From NCBI GenBank assembly GCA_938002085.1, contig CALLAT010000168.1:1-34626 (forward strand): a stretch of 34,626 nucleotides of DNA, written 5' to 3'. The position numbers and the translations under genes are program-made. The stretch comes from an uncultured Pseudanabaenaceae cyanobacterium (GTDB lineage: Bacteria; Cyanobacteriota; Cyanobacteriia; PCC-9006; JAAUQQ01). Each line of letters starts with the position of its first letter. The stretch's first letter is position 1. The notes below the pieces were generated by a model that did no database searches, had not been told where the DNA came from, and saw nothing but the letters and a program-made list of their open reading frames with translations. This document shows, one piece after another, positions 8,127 through 16,814 of the stretch.

Positions 8127-10532
8127 CTAAATTTCTGGTGTGATGGCTGACTCTGCTTGCCGTTCGGGTTGCATTGCGGCGGCGATTTCTACCAGCGGCA
8201 GCATGGGGCCCATTTGGGGCTGACCTGCGGTGGATAGCTCACTGGCCCCTAGATAAATACGTTCGGTGGCGCGACCTAAAAGATTGCGCAGGCTTTGCTC
8301 CAAGCGAGCTTCAGCGAGGCGCAGGGCATCGGCGCTGGTTTGGCGAGGTGGGGCGGAGCTGAGGAATACTCCGGCTCCAAACAGGCCGGTGCCGGTGGTG
8401 ATCCAGAGGGATGAGCTGGCATCGAGCCAAAACAGCCAGCGGTGCTGGGGACGGCTGATGCGGTATTGGAAGATGGTCGCCAGGGTGACAGCATTGGGCT
8501 GGCTTTCCAGGGGCTTGGCCGGATAAGGGTTAGCGCTAATGGCTCCGCTGCGTAGGAGCTGGATGAAGCGAGCAACGGCGCTATGGGCTTGATAGGGCTG
8601 GGCGGTGTCTGGGGTGGGTTCGGCTGGGCTGGAGTTAGGAGGATTGGTCGGGGGGGCTTCGAATGGGGATTGCTCACGTTCTTGAGTTTCGGGCACTGGA
8701 ATGCCCTGGACTTGGCCGAGGCGCTGTTCCACTTGCCAGAAATGCTGGGCGGCTTCCATGAGTTCGCGCAGGGCAGCGAGCTGGTCGTAGCTGAGCAGGC
8801 TCCCATTCCAGAGGAAGGTTTGGATAGCGCGGTCCAAGACAACAACGGGGCTGAGGGTGAGGCGCTGCTGTTGCTGGAGGCGCTGGTTCTCGATCCACTG
8901 GCAGAGGTTTTGATAAGCAGCGGTGGCTTGGTAGCCCAGGCGGTCCCAGCGGGCAAATTGCTCCACGGGTAAGAGTTGGGGGCCTGCGGGGTCGGGGCGA
9001 TAGCAGTGGTCCGCCAGGAGGCCCGCCCGGACGGCATCGATCGCCGGTTTAGCCCGCACGTTCCCTGGTTCGCCATCAGGTTCTGCTGACCCTGCCAAGG
9101 CCGGGGATGTGGAAGCTTCGGATGCTGGGGCAACGGGAACCGCCACCAAACTCAGCACCACCAGCATTTCCGCCACCTGGTCCACGGTGACGAGCTGGCC
9201 GAGATTGGGATAGATAAAAGCCAACAGCGTCAGCAAGGCCCGAACCATGGGGGCGCTGGACAGGGGCCGCTGTTCCAGTAAGGGTTCTAGGCGGATGTTC
9301 TGTTTGCGCAGGATTTCCATCAGGGTGTAGCGGGCGATGGGGTCCACTCCGGGGCCGAGGATGGCGATATCCGCTGGGGTGACTTGGCCGCTGTTAATGC
9401 CTCGGATGATTTCGTTGGCGATCGCTCGCAACAGCTGTGCCCGCGATACCCCTTGAATGGCATGGAAGGGCCCCTCCCAAAATACTGCCAGGTCCACGTC
9501 CCCGGAGCCTCCGCCAGAAAATTCGCTGGGAGGACGATTGGACGGTTGGTTGGGCTGCCCCGGCCCCGGTCCACCGCTATCAATCAGCCGCAACACGCTT
9601 TCACCAAAGCGAGGCTCCAAGCTATTCGCAGCCGGGGCTAGCTCGAATTGCTCACAGCGTGGGGCCAGTTCCTTCAGGGCATCGGGATCTGCCCCAAAGC
9701 CGAGGCGAGTGGCACCGTTGGGGTTGTAGGTTAGGGCCGTGGGACAACCCTGGTCGATGGCAAAGTTGAACAGAGCGGCAGCGATCGCCGGATACTCATC
9801 CACATCATCCGCTAGAAACCCGTCGTAGCGATTGAGCAACTGTTGCTGGTAGCTGGGATCGGCTAACAACTGTTGCCCATACAGCTCAGTCAAAATGCCA
9901 TAGGTCAATAGACCCCGCTGAAGACACCAATTTCGCCATTGCAATAGCGCTTCTCCCATGGCCTGCCACAGGGGCTCACTGCCCAGAGCGCTGGCCATGC
10001 CCCCCTGGAGCCGCAGGCCAATGGATTCGGCTGGGACATTGCCTGACGCCGCCAGCAGATGGATATCGAGGATGCGCCGCACCATGCGGTCCGGGCTGAC
10101 GCCTTCCTGGGCCAGGGGGGAGCCATCTTCCAGGAGCGGTTGCCAGAGCGATCGCGCCAGGGCCTGCTCCGTCTCCGGCCTCAGCCGCAGGGGAAACTGG
10201 GGATTTAGCCCCAGCCGCTCCACCAGCAAGGGCCAAAACAGGGTCACCTCCGTTTCAAAAAAAGCCAGGGGCGTTGTGGTGCGAATGGGATATTGCCCAC
10301 CCGTTGCTTCCGTCAGCCGGTCCACCAGGGCAAGGCGATTGTCCCCTGTCGCTGCAAAGAGCAGTAGGGCTGGCCCCTGATCACTTAGGTTGCTTGGAAC
10401 GTTGCTGGAGGAGTCTCGGGGCTCGCCTTGGGTCCAGGTTCTAAATAACTCAATCAGCTCAGCGGTTTTACCGCTGCGAGCGGGGCCAGTGATCCAAAGA
10501 GCAGGGGAAACAGTCGCGGCGGCAACAGACAT
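8127..10532 (-). CDS. Divergent UvrD-like (SF1) helicase-type ATPase
   Basis: This protein has 801 residues and a clear Walker A, GPARSGKT (16-23), near the N-terminus. Order and spacing resemble UvrD/PcrA/AddA-type superfamily 1 enzymes. A Walker B-like FLADDVDEYP stands where UvrD has VDEFQD. Then comes a 2A-domain segment beginning TPADIAILGPGVDP and continuing through LRKQNIRLEPLLEQRP. A motif V-like VTLATIFQYRI is followed by WLFWLDASSSLW, and the motif VI position reads RNLLGRATERIYL where active helicases have VALTRARExL. The glutamine of motif II and the motif VI core are therefore altered, so translocase activity is doubtful. Two Pro/Ser/Gly-rich low-complexity linkers (about 320-345 and 620-650) interrupt the fold. 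Similar proteins in cyanobacteria are annotated vaguely as recombinase or ATPase. No nuclease motif was found, and the cellular role is unknown. Confidence 0.75.
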   Translation of the reverse strand: MSVAAATVSPALWITGPARSGKTAELIELFRTWTQGEPRDSSSNVPSNLSDQGPALLLFAATGDNRLALVDRLTEATGGQYPIRTTTPLAFFETEVTLFWPLLVERLGLNPQFPLRLRPETEQALARSLWQPLLEDGSPLAQEGVSPDRMVRRILDIHLLAASGNVPAESIGLRLQGGMASALGSEPLWQAMGEALLQWRNWCLQRGLLTYGILTELYGQQLLADPSYQQQLLNRYDGFLADDVDEYPAIAAALFNFAIDQGCPTALTYNPNGATRLGFGADPDALKELAPRCEQFELAPAANSLEPRFGESVLRLIDSGGPGPGQPNQPSNRPPSEFSGGGSGDVDLAVFWEGPFHAIQGVSRAQLLRAIANEIIRGINSGQVTPADIAILGPGVDPIARYTLMEILRKQNIRLEPLLEQRPLSSAPMVRALLTLLAFIYPNLGQLVTVDQVAEMLVVLSLVAVPVAPASEASTSPALAGSAEPDGEPGNVRAKPAIDAVRAGLLADHCYRPDPAGPQLLPVEQFARWDRLGYQATAAYQNLCQWIENQRLQQQQRLTLSPVVVLDRAIQTFLWNGSLLSYDQLAALRELMEAAQHFWQVEQRLGQVQGIPVPETQEREQSPFEAPPTNPPNSSPAEPTPDTAQPYQAHSAVARFIQLLRSGAISANPYPAKPLESQPNAVTLATIFQYRISRPQHRWLFWLDASSSLWITTGTGLFGAGVFLSSAPPRQTSADALRLAEARLEQSLRNLLGRATERIYLGASELSTAGQPQMGPMLPLVEIAAAMQPERQAESAITPEI

Positions 10533-10802
10533 GGCAGGAACAGGTGGCGGGAATCGTTTGGGGGGATGGGTCGTAGGACGGGTCGTAGGAATGGGCTAGA
10601 ACCAGGACAGCGGGGAACGGCGAAGTCTTGTGAGGGTGTCCATCCCTAGCGCGATCTCGGCTTTAAGCTAGTATGAGGCGTTCTTTGCTTTCTTTGCTCA
10701 ATAACCATCCCAGTCCCGTGCTGCCATGGGTTGAGGCAGAAGCCAGGACTGAAGCAATTAGCAGTCTTTTGAGAATACCGTTTGTCCTAGGGCATCTTGA
10801 CC

Positions 10803-12158
10803 ATGAAGCCGTCCATGTTTGAGCAATTAAGTCGCGTTTTCGGGGGCTTGCGTGGGTGGGTTGACACCACGCCGAACCGAGCCCTAGAGCAGGCTTATGA
10901 GGCGATTCTCAAGATTAAGGCGATCGAGGACGAGCATTTTGAAGGCCAGACGATAAACCCGGAGATTAAGGGTTACAGCGCTAATGTCTACAACTATTTC
11001 CGTCGAGAAATCAGCCAGCAGCTTCGCTTAGCGCGGGTGCGCCTGCGGGAGTTTCGCACCAGCCAGACCTTTCTCAAGTTGTCAGCACCCCAGTCCTTTG
11101 GCTTTGATCAGGGTGGGCGATCGCCCCAAAACGGCAAGGCTCTCACGGGCGATGAGCTCATTCTCGAAAAGCTGCGCTTTATTGATGCAACCCTCGCTCG
11201 CTACCAGATCGTTCCGCCCTTTGCTTCGGGGTCCAGGGCATTGGTGCCCGTGGAAAATTCCCCTCCCTCTTTGGCCCCTTCATCCAAAGGTAAGGTTGGG
11301 GGCGATCGCACCGGCAATCGGGCTGACCCCGACGAAGATGAGGCTCGCCAAGGCGGCACCCGCCAAAACAGCTTTGTCCCTCGCTCCATTTTGGGCACCT
11401 TCGATCGCCTGCGCCGCGACCTAGACCCCGAAGCCGAACAAGAGGTCGTCAAATCTTTTCGCGTGTCCCGTGCCCAAACCGCCCTAGCTGCACGCTTTGT
11501 CCTGATCCTCGTGATCGTGCCCCTGTTGACCCACCATCTCTCCAAAGCCTTTGTGGTGGGTCCGGCGGTGGACTACTTTCGCAGTGCCCCTGAGGAAGTG
11601 GAGATCTTCATCAACGAAGAGATGGAAGAGAAAGCCTTTCAGGAAATTAAGCGAGCCCGCGAACGGCTAGAGTTCAAAATCCTCTCCCACCAGCTAGAGC
11701 CGCTCTCCGAAGATGAGATGCGTGAGCGTATGGAGATTGAAGCTGCCACGGTCTATAGCGATTTTGAGCGGCGGGGCTCTGATGCCATCAAGAATATTTT
11801 TGCGGATCTACTGGCGGTGATGGCCTTCTCTGGCATTTTGGTTTCTAGCCGTCGTGAGGTGGAGATTCTTAAGTCCTTTATGGATGAGGTCGTTTATGGC
11901 CTCAGCGACAGTGCTAAAGCCTTCATCATCATTCTGTTCACGGATATGTTCGTGGGCTTTCACTCGCCCCATGGTTGGGAAGTATTGCTAGAGGGGGTGG
12001 CTCGCCACTTCGGCTTGCCAGAAAGTCGCTCGTTTATCTTTCTCTTTATCGCGACTTTCCCGGTGATTCTCGATACGGTCTTTAAATACTGGATTTTCCG
12101 CTATCTCAATCGAATTTCGCCTTCGGCTGTGGCCACCTATCGCAATATGAACGAATAG
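10803..12158 (+). CDS. pcxA: Proton extrusion protein PcxA (CemA/CotA family)
   Basis: This 451-residue protein has the PcxA/CemA family layout: a long soluble N-terminal region rich in helices (PNRALEQAYEAILKIKAIEDEHF, split here as PNRALEQAYE and AILKIKAIED), a variable linker, and a C-terminal membrane domain of four hydrophobic segments. The segments are at about 230-250, 335-350, 370-392 and 418-440, and the protein ends with TVFKYWIFRYLNRISPS. Family members in the cytoplasmic membrane (or the chloroplast envelope as CemA) support light-dependent Na+-linked proton extrusion and so indirectly CO2 and bicarbonate uptake. The start is the ATG at 10803; a TTG two codons earlier is also in frame. 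The linker (about 145-190) is Gly/Ser/Asp/Arg-rich and is partly encoded by HIP1 octamers. It is apparently monocistronic; the hairpin element at 12248 follows its stop. Confidence 0.92.
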   Translation: MKPSMFEQLSRVFGGLRGWVDTTPNRALEQAYEAILKIKAIEDEHFEGQTINPEIKGYSANVYNYFRREISQQLRLARVRLREFRTSQTFLKLSAPQSFGFDQGGRSPQNGKALTGDELILEKLRFIDATLARYQIVPPFASGSRALVPVENSPPSLAPSSKGKVGGDRTGNRADPDEDEARQGGTRQNSFVPRSILGTFDRLRRDLDPEAEQEVVKSFRVSRAQTALAARFVLILVIVPLLTHHLSKAFVVGPAVDYFRSAPEEVEIFINEEMEEKAFQEIKRARERLEFKILSHQLEPLSEDEMRERMEIEAATVYSDFERRGSDAIKNIFADLLAVMAFSGILVSSRREVEILKSFMDEVVYGLSDSAKAFIIILFTDMFVGFHSPHGWEVLLEGVARHFGLPESRSFIFLFIATFPVILDTVFKYWIFRYLNRISPSAVATYRNMNE

Positions 12159-12247
12159 CCTGCATCGTTGTCAATTCAGGCTGTTGGCTTCTATTTCCCT
12201 GGCTGAATCTGACTCCAGGGATGTTTGACTGCTATTCATACCCAATC

Positions 12248-12448
12248 ACCTGAGTTCGACAGCTCGAAAAAGCACTTGCGAAGCAGTCTGGGAATAAATT
12301 CCCATCCTAAAAGCGAAAGCCCACTAAAGTGGGCTGCAACCCTCGCTGGTGGGCTGTTCAGTCCGTTTTAACGGACTTGAGCTTTGAGCCGTGAACTTTA
12401 GCTCACGGCAGCAGAGCCAAGCCAGGCCTAAATTTGTCGAACTCAGGT
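12248..12448. mobile_element. 201-bp MITE-like element with terminal inverted repeats and four hairpins
   Basis: The ends are perfect 14-base inverted repeats: ACCTGAGTTCGACA at 12248-12261 and its complement at 12435-12448. The element is flanked by the direct repeat AATC at 12244-12247 and 12449-12452. Inside are four hairpins with the same kind of tetraloop: GGGAA-TAAA-TTCCC (12290-12303), AGCCCAC-TAAA-GTGGGCT (12318-12335), AGTCCGT-TTTA-ACGGACT (12360-12377) and an 8-position stem CCGTGAAC/GCTCACGG with loop TTTA and one mismatch (12389-12408). The loops read TAAA in the left half and TTTA in the right half, so the element is symmetric overall. It has no coding capacity. A non-autonomous transposable or REP-type element is the natural reading. 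It could also end pcxA transcripts. Confidence 0.65.
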
Positions 12449-12561
12449 AATCCTCATTGGGGTCTCCCTAGATCCTGGGCGGGCGACCCAGGGGGGAATA
12501 ATGGTTTGTCCCTACGGTTCAATCGATGGGAACGGCTGAGGTCACTCCATCAGAGTGGCGC

Positions 12562-12969
12562 TTATGCCACGGGGACCAATTGACGACTGCGGACTAGGCT
12601 AATTAGCTCTGCCAGGCTGAGATTGCGTAGGTGCTGGGTTAGGGCTGCTTCCTTTACGGAGTCCTGGCTAGGAGACACGATCGCCACATAGCGATTGCGG
12701 CGACGCAAAATAAAGGTCGTGCAGCTCGGTGCGCTCACCTTGGCATATTCAAAATTCTGTTGTTTCAAGCAAGTGGTTAGCAGCTTCTTAAGGCCAATGG
12801 TGTGAAAGGCTGCATCGGTCCAGTTTTGGCTAGGAGCAGTGCCGCAGACTTCACAACCTTCGAGAATGCCACTGCGGTCAAAAATCGCGATCGCCACAAC
12901 GCCGATCTCCCAACTTTGGCGACTGGGTTCATTGAGGGAGCCTTGGGAGGCGGCAATAAAACTGCTCAT
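12562..12969 (-). CDS. Small hypothetical protein, possibly Roadblock/LC7-like
   Basis: I do not recognise this 135-residue protein. Its pattern is suggestive of a Roadblock/LC7 (longin-type) fold: a strand (IGVVAIAIFDRSGILEG), a helix (FHTIGLKKLLTTCLKQQ), and then paired strands (CTTFILRRRNRYVAIVSPSQ) ending in a helix (LRNLSLAELISLVRS). Such small proteins act as GTPase regulators or scaffolds, but this assignment rests only on the secondary-structure pattern. Three cysteines are present (EGCEVCG and SCTTF). There is no signal peptide or membrane segment. It is transcribed away from nei, sharing the 12970-13481 gap as a divergent control region, and its stop faces the hairpin element and pcxA. 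Confidence 0.65.
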   Translation of the reverse strand: MSSFIAASQGSLNEPSRQSWEIGVVAIAIFDRSGILEGCEVCGTAPSQNWTDAAFHTIGLKKLLTTCLKQQNFEYAKVSAPSCTTFILRRRNRYVAIVSPSQDSVKEAALTQHLRNLSLAELISLVRSRQLVPVA

Positions 12970-13481
12970 AGGGGGCGAACCAATGAAGGGAGGGCAGATG
13001 CTTGGCAGCGGTGCGCATCACCGATGTGAGTGCGTGAGATCACAACTGCTGATTCACAAGACGCAGCGATAGACATTTCGTTTCCCTAAAGCTTTTCTCG
13101 ATGGCTCAATCCTGGGGGAGGGGAAGCCAAACCTATGGCTGTTATCTTGCTCTTAAAGAGAAATTAGCAGTAATGACCCACCTAAGACGACCGCAAATTC
13201 ACCGCTCGAAAGATTACTCAGGGGTCTCTTTATACGAACTTTGTATTTGATTTCATAAGTTTAGAGATAATGCTTCAAAAATAGATGTAGCCTCGGTTAC
13301 CGTTCCTAGGGTGAGACACTTCGGACGCAGTTTGGTGATTCGAATCACGAAGAATTGAGGCTTGGGTTCAGCGAATCTAAAGCCAGGGTCTCGGGAGAGG
13401 CCTGGACATTGCCGAGACTCTGGCATCCATGACTCCAAAGCATTGTGGGTTAATAGAAGGCAGTTGCTCCGGTTCTGCTCC
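12970..13481. other. Divergent intergenic region upstream of nei
   Basis: These 512 bases have no supported gene. The middle is AT-rich and includes a possible promoter for nei (TTGTAT at 13241-13246 and GATAAT at 13266-13271, 19-base spacing, weak). A perfect palindrome lies at 13335-13348. The nei frame is open back to 13362, but the conserved protein starts only at 13482. Confidence 0.4.
13335..13348. promoter_or_regulatory. Perfect 14-base palindrome GTGATTCGAATCAC
   Basis: This palindrome has no spacer between its half-sites, so it fits a dimeric regulator's operator better than a hairpin. It lies 134 bases before the nei start codon and downstream of the possible promoter. The regulator is unknown. 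Confidence 0.35.
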
Positions 13482-14303
13482 ATGCCCGAAGGCCCTGAAA
13501 TTCGCCGTGCTGCGGACAAAATTGCTAAGGCTGTTGTCAATCAGCCCCTCACGGAAGTCTTTTTCGCCTTTGACCACCTCAAGGCCTATGAATCTTTTTT
13601 TCAAGAGCAGAAGATCATTGCTTTGGAACCCTATGGTAAGGCGCTGCTGACTCAGTTTGAGGGAGGCTTGAGCATCTATAGCCACAACCAGCTTTACGGT
13701 ATTTGGATGGTGCGTAAGGCTCGCAACTACCCGGAGACCAACCGCCAGTTGCGCATGGCATTCCACACTGAGAAGAAATCTGCCTTGCTCTACAGTGCCT
13801 CGGATATTGAAATCCTGGCTCCGGAAGAAGTGGCTGCCCATCCCTTCTTGAGCAAGTTAGGGCCAGATGTGGTCAATCCTAAGACCACAGAGGCGGAGGT
13901 GTTGGAACAGGTGAGGAGCGATCGCTTTCGCCGCCGCCGCCTTGCAGGGCTGTTGCTCAATCAACATTTTCTCTGTGGCTTAGGGAATTATCTGCGCAGT
14001 GAAATTGCTTTTGTGGCGCGGGTCTATCCCAATCAGCGACCCATGGACTGTACGGATGAGCAGTTAACGGCTCTGGGGAAGGCCGCGATCGCGATCTCCC
14101 GCCAATCCTATGAGACCGGGGGGATTACGAATGATCTGGCGATCGCAGCAGAGCTGAAGGAGCGAGGTTGGCGCAGAAGGGACTATCGCCATTGGGTCTT
14201 TAGCCGAGCGGGGCAATCCTGCCATATCTGCGGGACGGAAATTGAAAAGCTCACCTTGGCCGGGAGGCGAGCTTATTTCTGTCCCTGTTGTCAGCCAGAG
14301 TAA
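13482..14303 (+). CDS. nei: Fpg/Nei-family DNA glycosylase (endonuclease VIII-like)
   Basis: This is a base-excision repair enzyme of 273 residues that removes oxidised pyrimidines (Nei) or purines (Fpg) and nicks the abasic site. The start is fixed by MPEGPEIRR at 13482, because the N-terminal Pro2 is the nucleophile and Glu3 the catalytic acid; the open frame back to 13362 must be untranslated. Other landmarks are the conserved basic residue region around PYGKALL, the helix-two-turn-helix GLGNYLRSEIAF, and the C-terminal zinc finger CHIC-x14-CPCC ending six residues from the stop. PEGPEIRR and the GYGK-like region favour Nei over MutM (which has PELPEVE). A strong bidirectional terminator follows 37 bases after the stop. 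Confidence 0.9.
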   Translation: MPEGPEIRRAADKIAKAVVNQPLTEVFFAFDHLKAYESFFQEQKIIALEPYGKALLTQFEGGLSIYSHNQLYGIWMVRKARNYPETNRQLRMAFHTEKKSALLYSASDIEILAPEEVAAHPFLSKLGPDVVNPKTTEAEVLEQVRSDRFRRRRLAGLLLNQHFLCGLGNYLRSEIAFVARVYPNQRPMDCTDEQLTALGKAAIAISRQSYETGGITNDLAIAAELKERGWRRRDYRHWVFSRAGQSCHICGTEIEKLTLAGRRAYFCPCCQPE

Positions 14304-14340
14304 GGGGGCGATCGTTCTGTGTCTGTCCAAGATATTCATG

Positions 14341-14380
14341 AAAGAAGCGTTGTGCCGGTTGAATGCACAACGCTTCTTTT
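14341..14380. terminator. Bidirectional intrinsic terminator between nei and the GH9 gene
   Basis: The sequence has a perfect 15-base-pair stem: AAAGAAGCGTTGTGC (14341-14355) pairs with its complement at 14365-14379 across a 9-base loop. T residues close the + side and, by symmetry, the - side also ends in a short T run. It sits between two convergent genes and can serve both. Confidence 0.85.
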
Positions 14381-14405
14381 ACGATCAGGGTCAGCAGAGC
14401 TGTCT

Positions 14406-16814
14406 TTAAGCGTAGAGCTGGTTGCCCAAATCTATCGCTACACCATTGCCTAGGGAGGCAATGAAGTCACGGTCGTCACCCGTGCCTCGGAAAATCCAAG
14501 TTTCCCCCTGACCTTGACTAAAGCTGTAGTCCGCCGGGCTTCCCTCTAGAAAGAGCTGATCCTGATTGACATCAAAATCGGAAATGAAGGCATAGTCGTC
14601 ACCCCTTTGGTTGATATAGAAAGAACCATTGGCATCACCGAGGAAGAAAATATCTTCTCCAGCGCCGCCCGTGAGTCGATCCACTTCACCGTTGCCTCGG
14701 CGCAGTGAATCTGTGCCGTAGAGAAGGTCATTGCCACTGCCACCCTGGAGGAAATCATCTCCAGCGGCGCCGGTCAATTCATCATCTCCAGCGGTGCCAT
14801 TGATTGCATCGTTTCCGTCACCCCCAATGACCACCATCAGGTCGGTCTCAGGAGTTGGTAGAGCGGATGGACCGCTAGGAATTGCCTGGGCAGAGACCGT
14901 CGAAACTTGAATCCCTGGTAATGCATTCAGCGCTTCATCACTCAATGGTTCTCCCCCGTATTGGCTATAGAGACGTGCCAGGGCTCCGGTATAGCCCGCG
15001 TTGTAGTCCAAGCCGACTTCATTGGATTGGAAATTTCCTCGATCATCTTGATAGCTAAAATCATCAGCAGTTGTGGGACCACCTACAAGGCCACCATAGA
15101 TGATGTTTTGATTGATTTGGTCACTCTGCCATTCCACAGTTTCTGTAGAACCAAAAGCGGCTTGGTGATGTACGCGTTGAGGAGAGTTGTTACCAAATCC
15201 AACAACATAACTAGACCCCCGAGGGTTATCCCCCAGCAGATAGTCAATTTGGCTGGTGGCAAATTGACTATAGATTCCATTGGGGTCTGCGACGGTATCG
15301 GCATAGATGCCAGCTAGAAAAGCTGTATTGGCGCTCAAGCGAAGAGACCCCCAGCCGCTAAGCCAAGCTAGCCCCCCTGAAGTTTGGCTTACAAAGCCAC
15401 CTGGCTGCCAGTGGTTTAGCCAGCTAGAGACGTCGTTTTTGTAAATATCTTTGCCTGTTTCCTGGGCTAGAAGAATTGCAGCCCCTTGGGATTTATTATC
15501 CCAGTCGTGGGTCCAGCCAAAGTTGAAATCGGAATACTGGGCTTCGGCCTTGGTGATGTAATCCTGAGAGGTTTCGCCCGTGGCTTTGAGGGCTTTGTGC
15601 AGCCAAATGGCTCCCCAGGCCAGCTCATCCTCAAAGCCGGTTTGGGGCCGATAGGGACTGCTTTCATCGGGCAAGGCGGCGGTGTAGGAGCCTCGGTTTT
15701 GATCTGCAAAGGTGTAGAGCTGCTGGGCATTGAGAAGAAGCTTCGCAGCGTAGTCGCTGTCCGTGGGGCGGAAAATGATGGAGGCTGCTGCCATCGCTGC
15801 TGCGGCTTCGGCGGCTAAATCTGAACCCGGTGTGGTGGCATCAATTTTGAAGGCCGGTCGGGACGTGTTGAGCTGTTCTGGAAGCTCGAGTACCGACTGG
15901 TCGATGGCTGGATTGCCCACCTGGGCCCAAAACTCCTTGGTTTGCCCATTCTCAACCACATGGGATTTGAGTAAAAAGTCCGTGCCCCAGCGAATGGCAT
16001 CTAAGGCTTCATCGATTTGCCCGGACTGCTCGTAGCCATCGCGGTATTGCTCAACGCCCCAGCTCAACAGAGTCATGGTGGCGGCCATGGGGAAATTATA
16101 TTTCACATGGTCCCCAGCATCGAAGTAACCGCCGCTCAGATCTAGCCCAATATCATTGCCGTCATTTAGCGCCGAATCTCCCCGCCAGGCGATGCGGTTG
16201 TCACTGGGCAAGTCACCGGAGCGCTGGGCTTCGTAGAACAGGAAGGACTTTTGCAACGCCTCACCATAGTTGAAGCGGGAGCTGTCCTGAGGCACTGCCT
16301 GCACTGAGGGGACTTCAGTTGCGTAACCACCAGAGACGACTAGCCCGGCATCGATAAAGTTGTTCTGCTCGCCAGCCTGTAATTCAAAGGTGAATGTCTC
16401 TCCAGTGTCAGGGTTCACGTCGGAGTCAACTAAGCCATCTGAGCCCTGACCGAAGGGGCTAAAGCCTAGTCCTGCTGGAATACTTGAGAACGATAGCTTA
16501 TAGAGACTTGCGGCTAAGTCGCCGAAGCCAAAGTAACCGCCATTGGCTGTTGTACCGGTGCGCTGAATATCATCTGCTGTGCCGAAGGTCCGGTCACTAC
16601 CGGCACCGAATAATGTGACGGTGACGCCATCTATTCCTAGGTCTCCATCGTCTTGAATACCATTGCCGTTGAGGTCGCTGAAAACGCGATTCCCAACGAA
16701 GGCTGTGGTCTCACTGCTAGTGGTCTGGGAAAGCAGATTGCCGGTTAGATCGCCCTCAATTTCAAAGGAAGCGGACGTTGGGTCGAGCGGTTCGTTAATG
16801 ATTGGGGAAGCCAT
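14406..16814 (-). CDS. Glycoside hydrolase family 9 endoglucanase with SdrD-B and RTX domains
   Basis: This 802-residue protein is a probable secreted cellulase. Residues about 38-160 form an SdrD-B-like beta domain (VGNRVFSDLNGNGIQDD, DGVTVTLFG, GGYFGFGDL). The GH9 (alpha/alpha)6 domain runs from about 180 to 620. It opens with FNYGEALQKSFLFYEAQRSG and has GGYFDAGDHVKYNFPMA (Asp232 and Asp235, which position the catalytic water), His549 in RVHHQ, and Glu599 in SNEVGLDYNAG as the expected acid. After a Pro/Ser linker come RTX-type calcium-binding nonapeptides (GGDGNDAING, AGDDELTG, AGDDFLQG, GSGNDLLYG; 664-700) and a C-terminal beta segment. There is no N-terminal signal peptide, so type I secretion through the RTX tail is expected; no type I exporter gene is nearby. 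The substrate is a beta-1,4-glucan, possibly self-made cellulose. Confidence 0.93.
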   Translation of the reverse strand: MASPIINEPLDPTSASFEIEGDLTGNLLSQTTSSETTAFVGNRVFSDLNGNGIQDDGDLGIDGVTVTLFGAGSDRTFGTADDIQRTGTTANGGYFGFGDLAASLYKLSFSSIPAGLGFSPFGQGSDGLVDSDVNPDTGETFTFELQAGEQNNFIDAGLVVSGGYATEVPSVQAVPQDSSRFNYGEALQKSFLFYEAQRSGDLPSDNRIAWRGDSALNDGNDIGLDLSGGYFDAGDHVKYNFPMAATMTLLSWGVEQYRDGYEQSGQIDEALDAIRWGTDFLLKSHVVENGQTKEFWAQVGNPAIDQSVLELPEQLNTSRPAFKIDATTPGSDLAAEAAAAMAAASIIFRPTDSDYAAKLLLNAQQLYTFADQNRGSYTAALPDESSPYRPQTGFEDELAWGAIWLHKALKATGETSQDYITKAEAQYSDFNFGWTHDWDNKSQGAAILLAQETGKDIYKNDVSSWLNHWQPGGFVSQTSGGLAWLSGWGSLRLSANTAFLAGIYADTVADPNGIYSQFATSQIDYLLGDNPRGSSYVVGFGNNSPQRVHHQAAFGSTETVEWQSDQINQNIIYGGLVGGPTTADDFSYQDDRGNFQSNEVGLDYNAGYTGALARLYSQYGGEPLSDEALNALPGIQVSTVSAQAIPSGPSALPTPETDLMVVIGGDGNDAINGTAGDDELTGAAGDDFLQGGSGNDLLYGTDSLRRGNGEVDRLTGGAGEDIFFLGDANGSFYINQRGDDYAFISDFDVNQDQLFLEGSPADYSFSQGQGETWIFRGTGDDRDFIASLGNGVAIDLGNQLYA

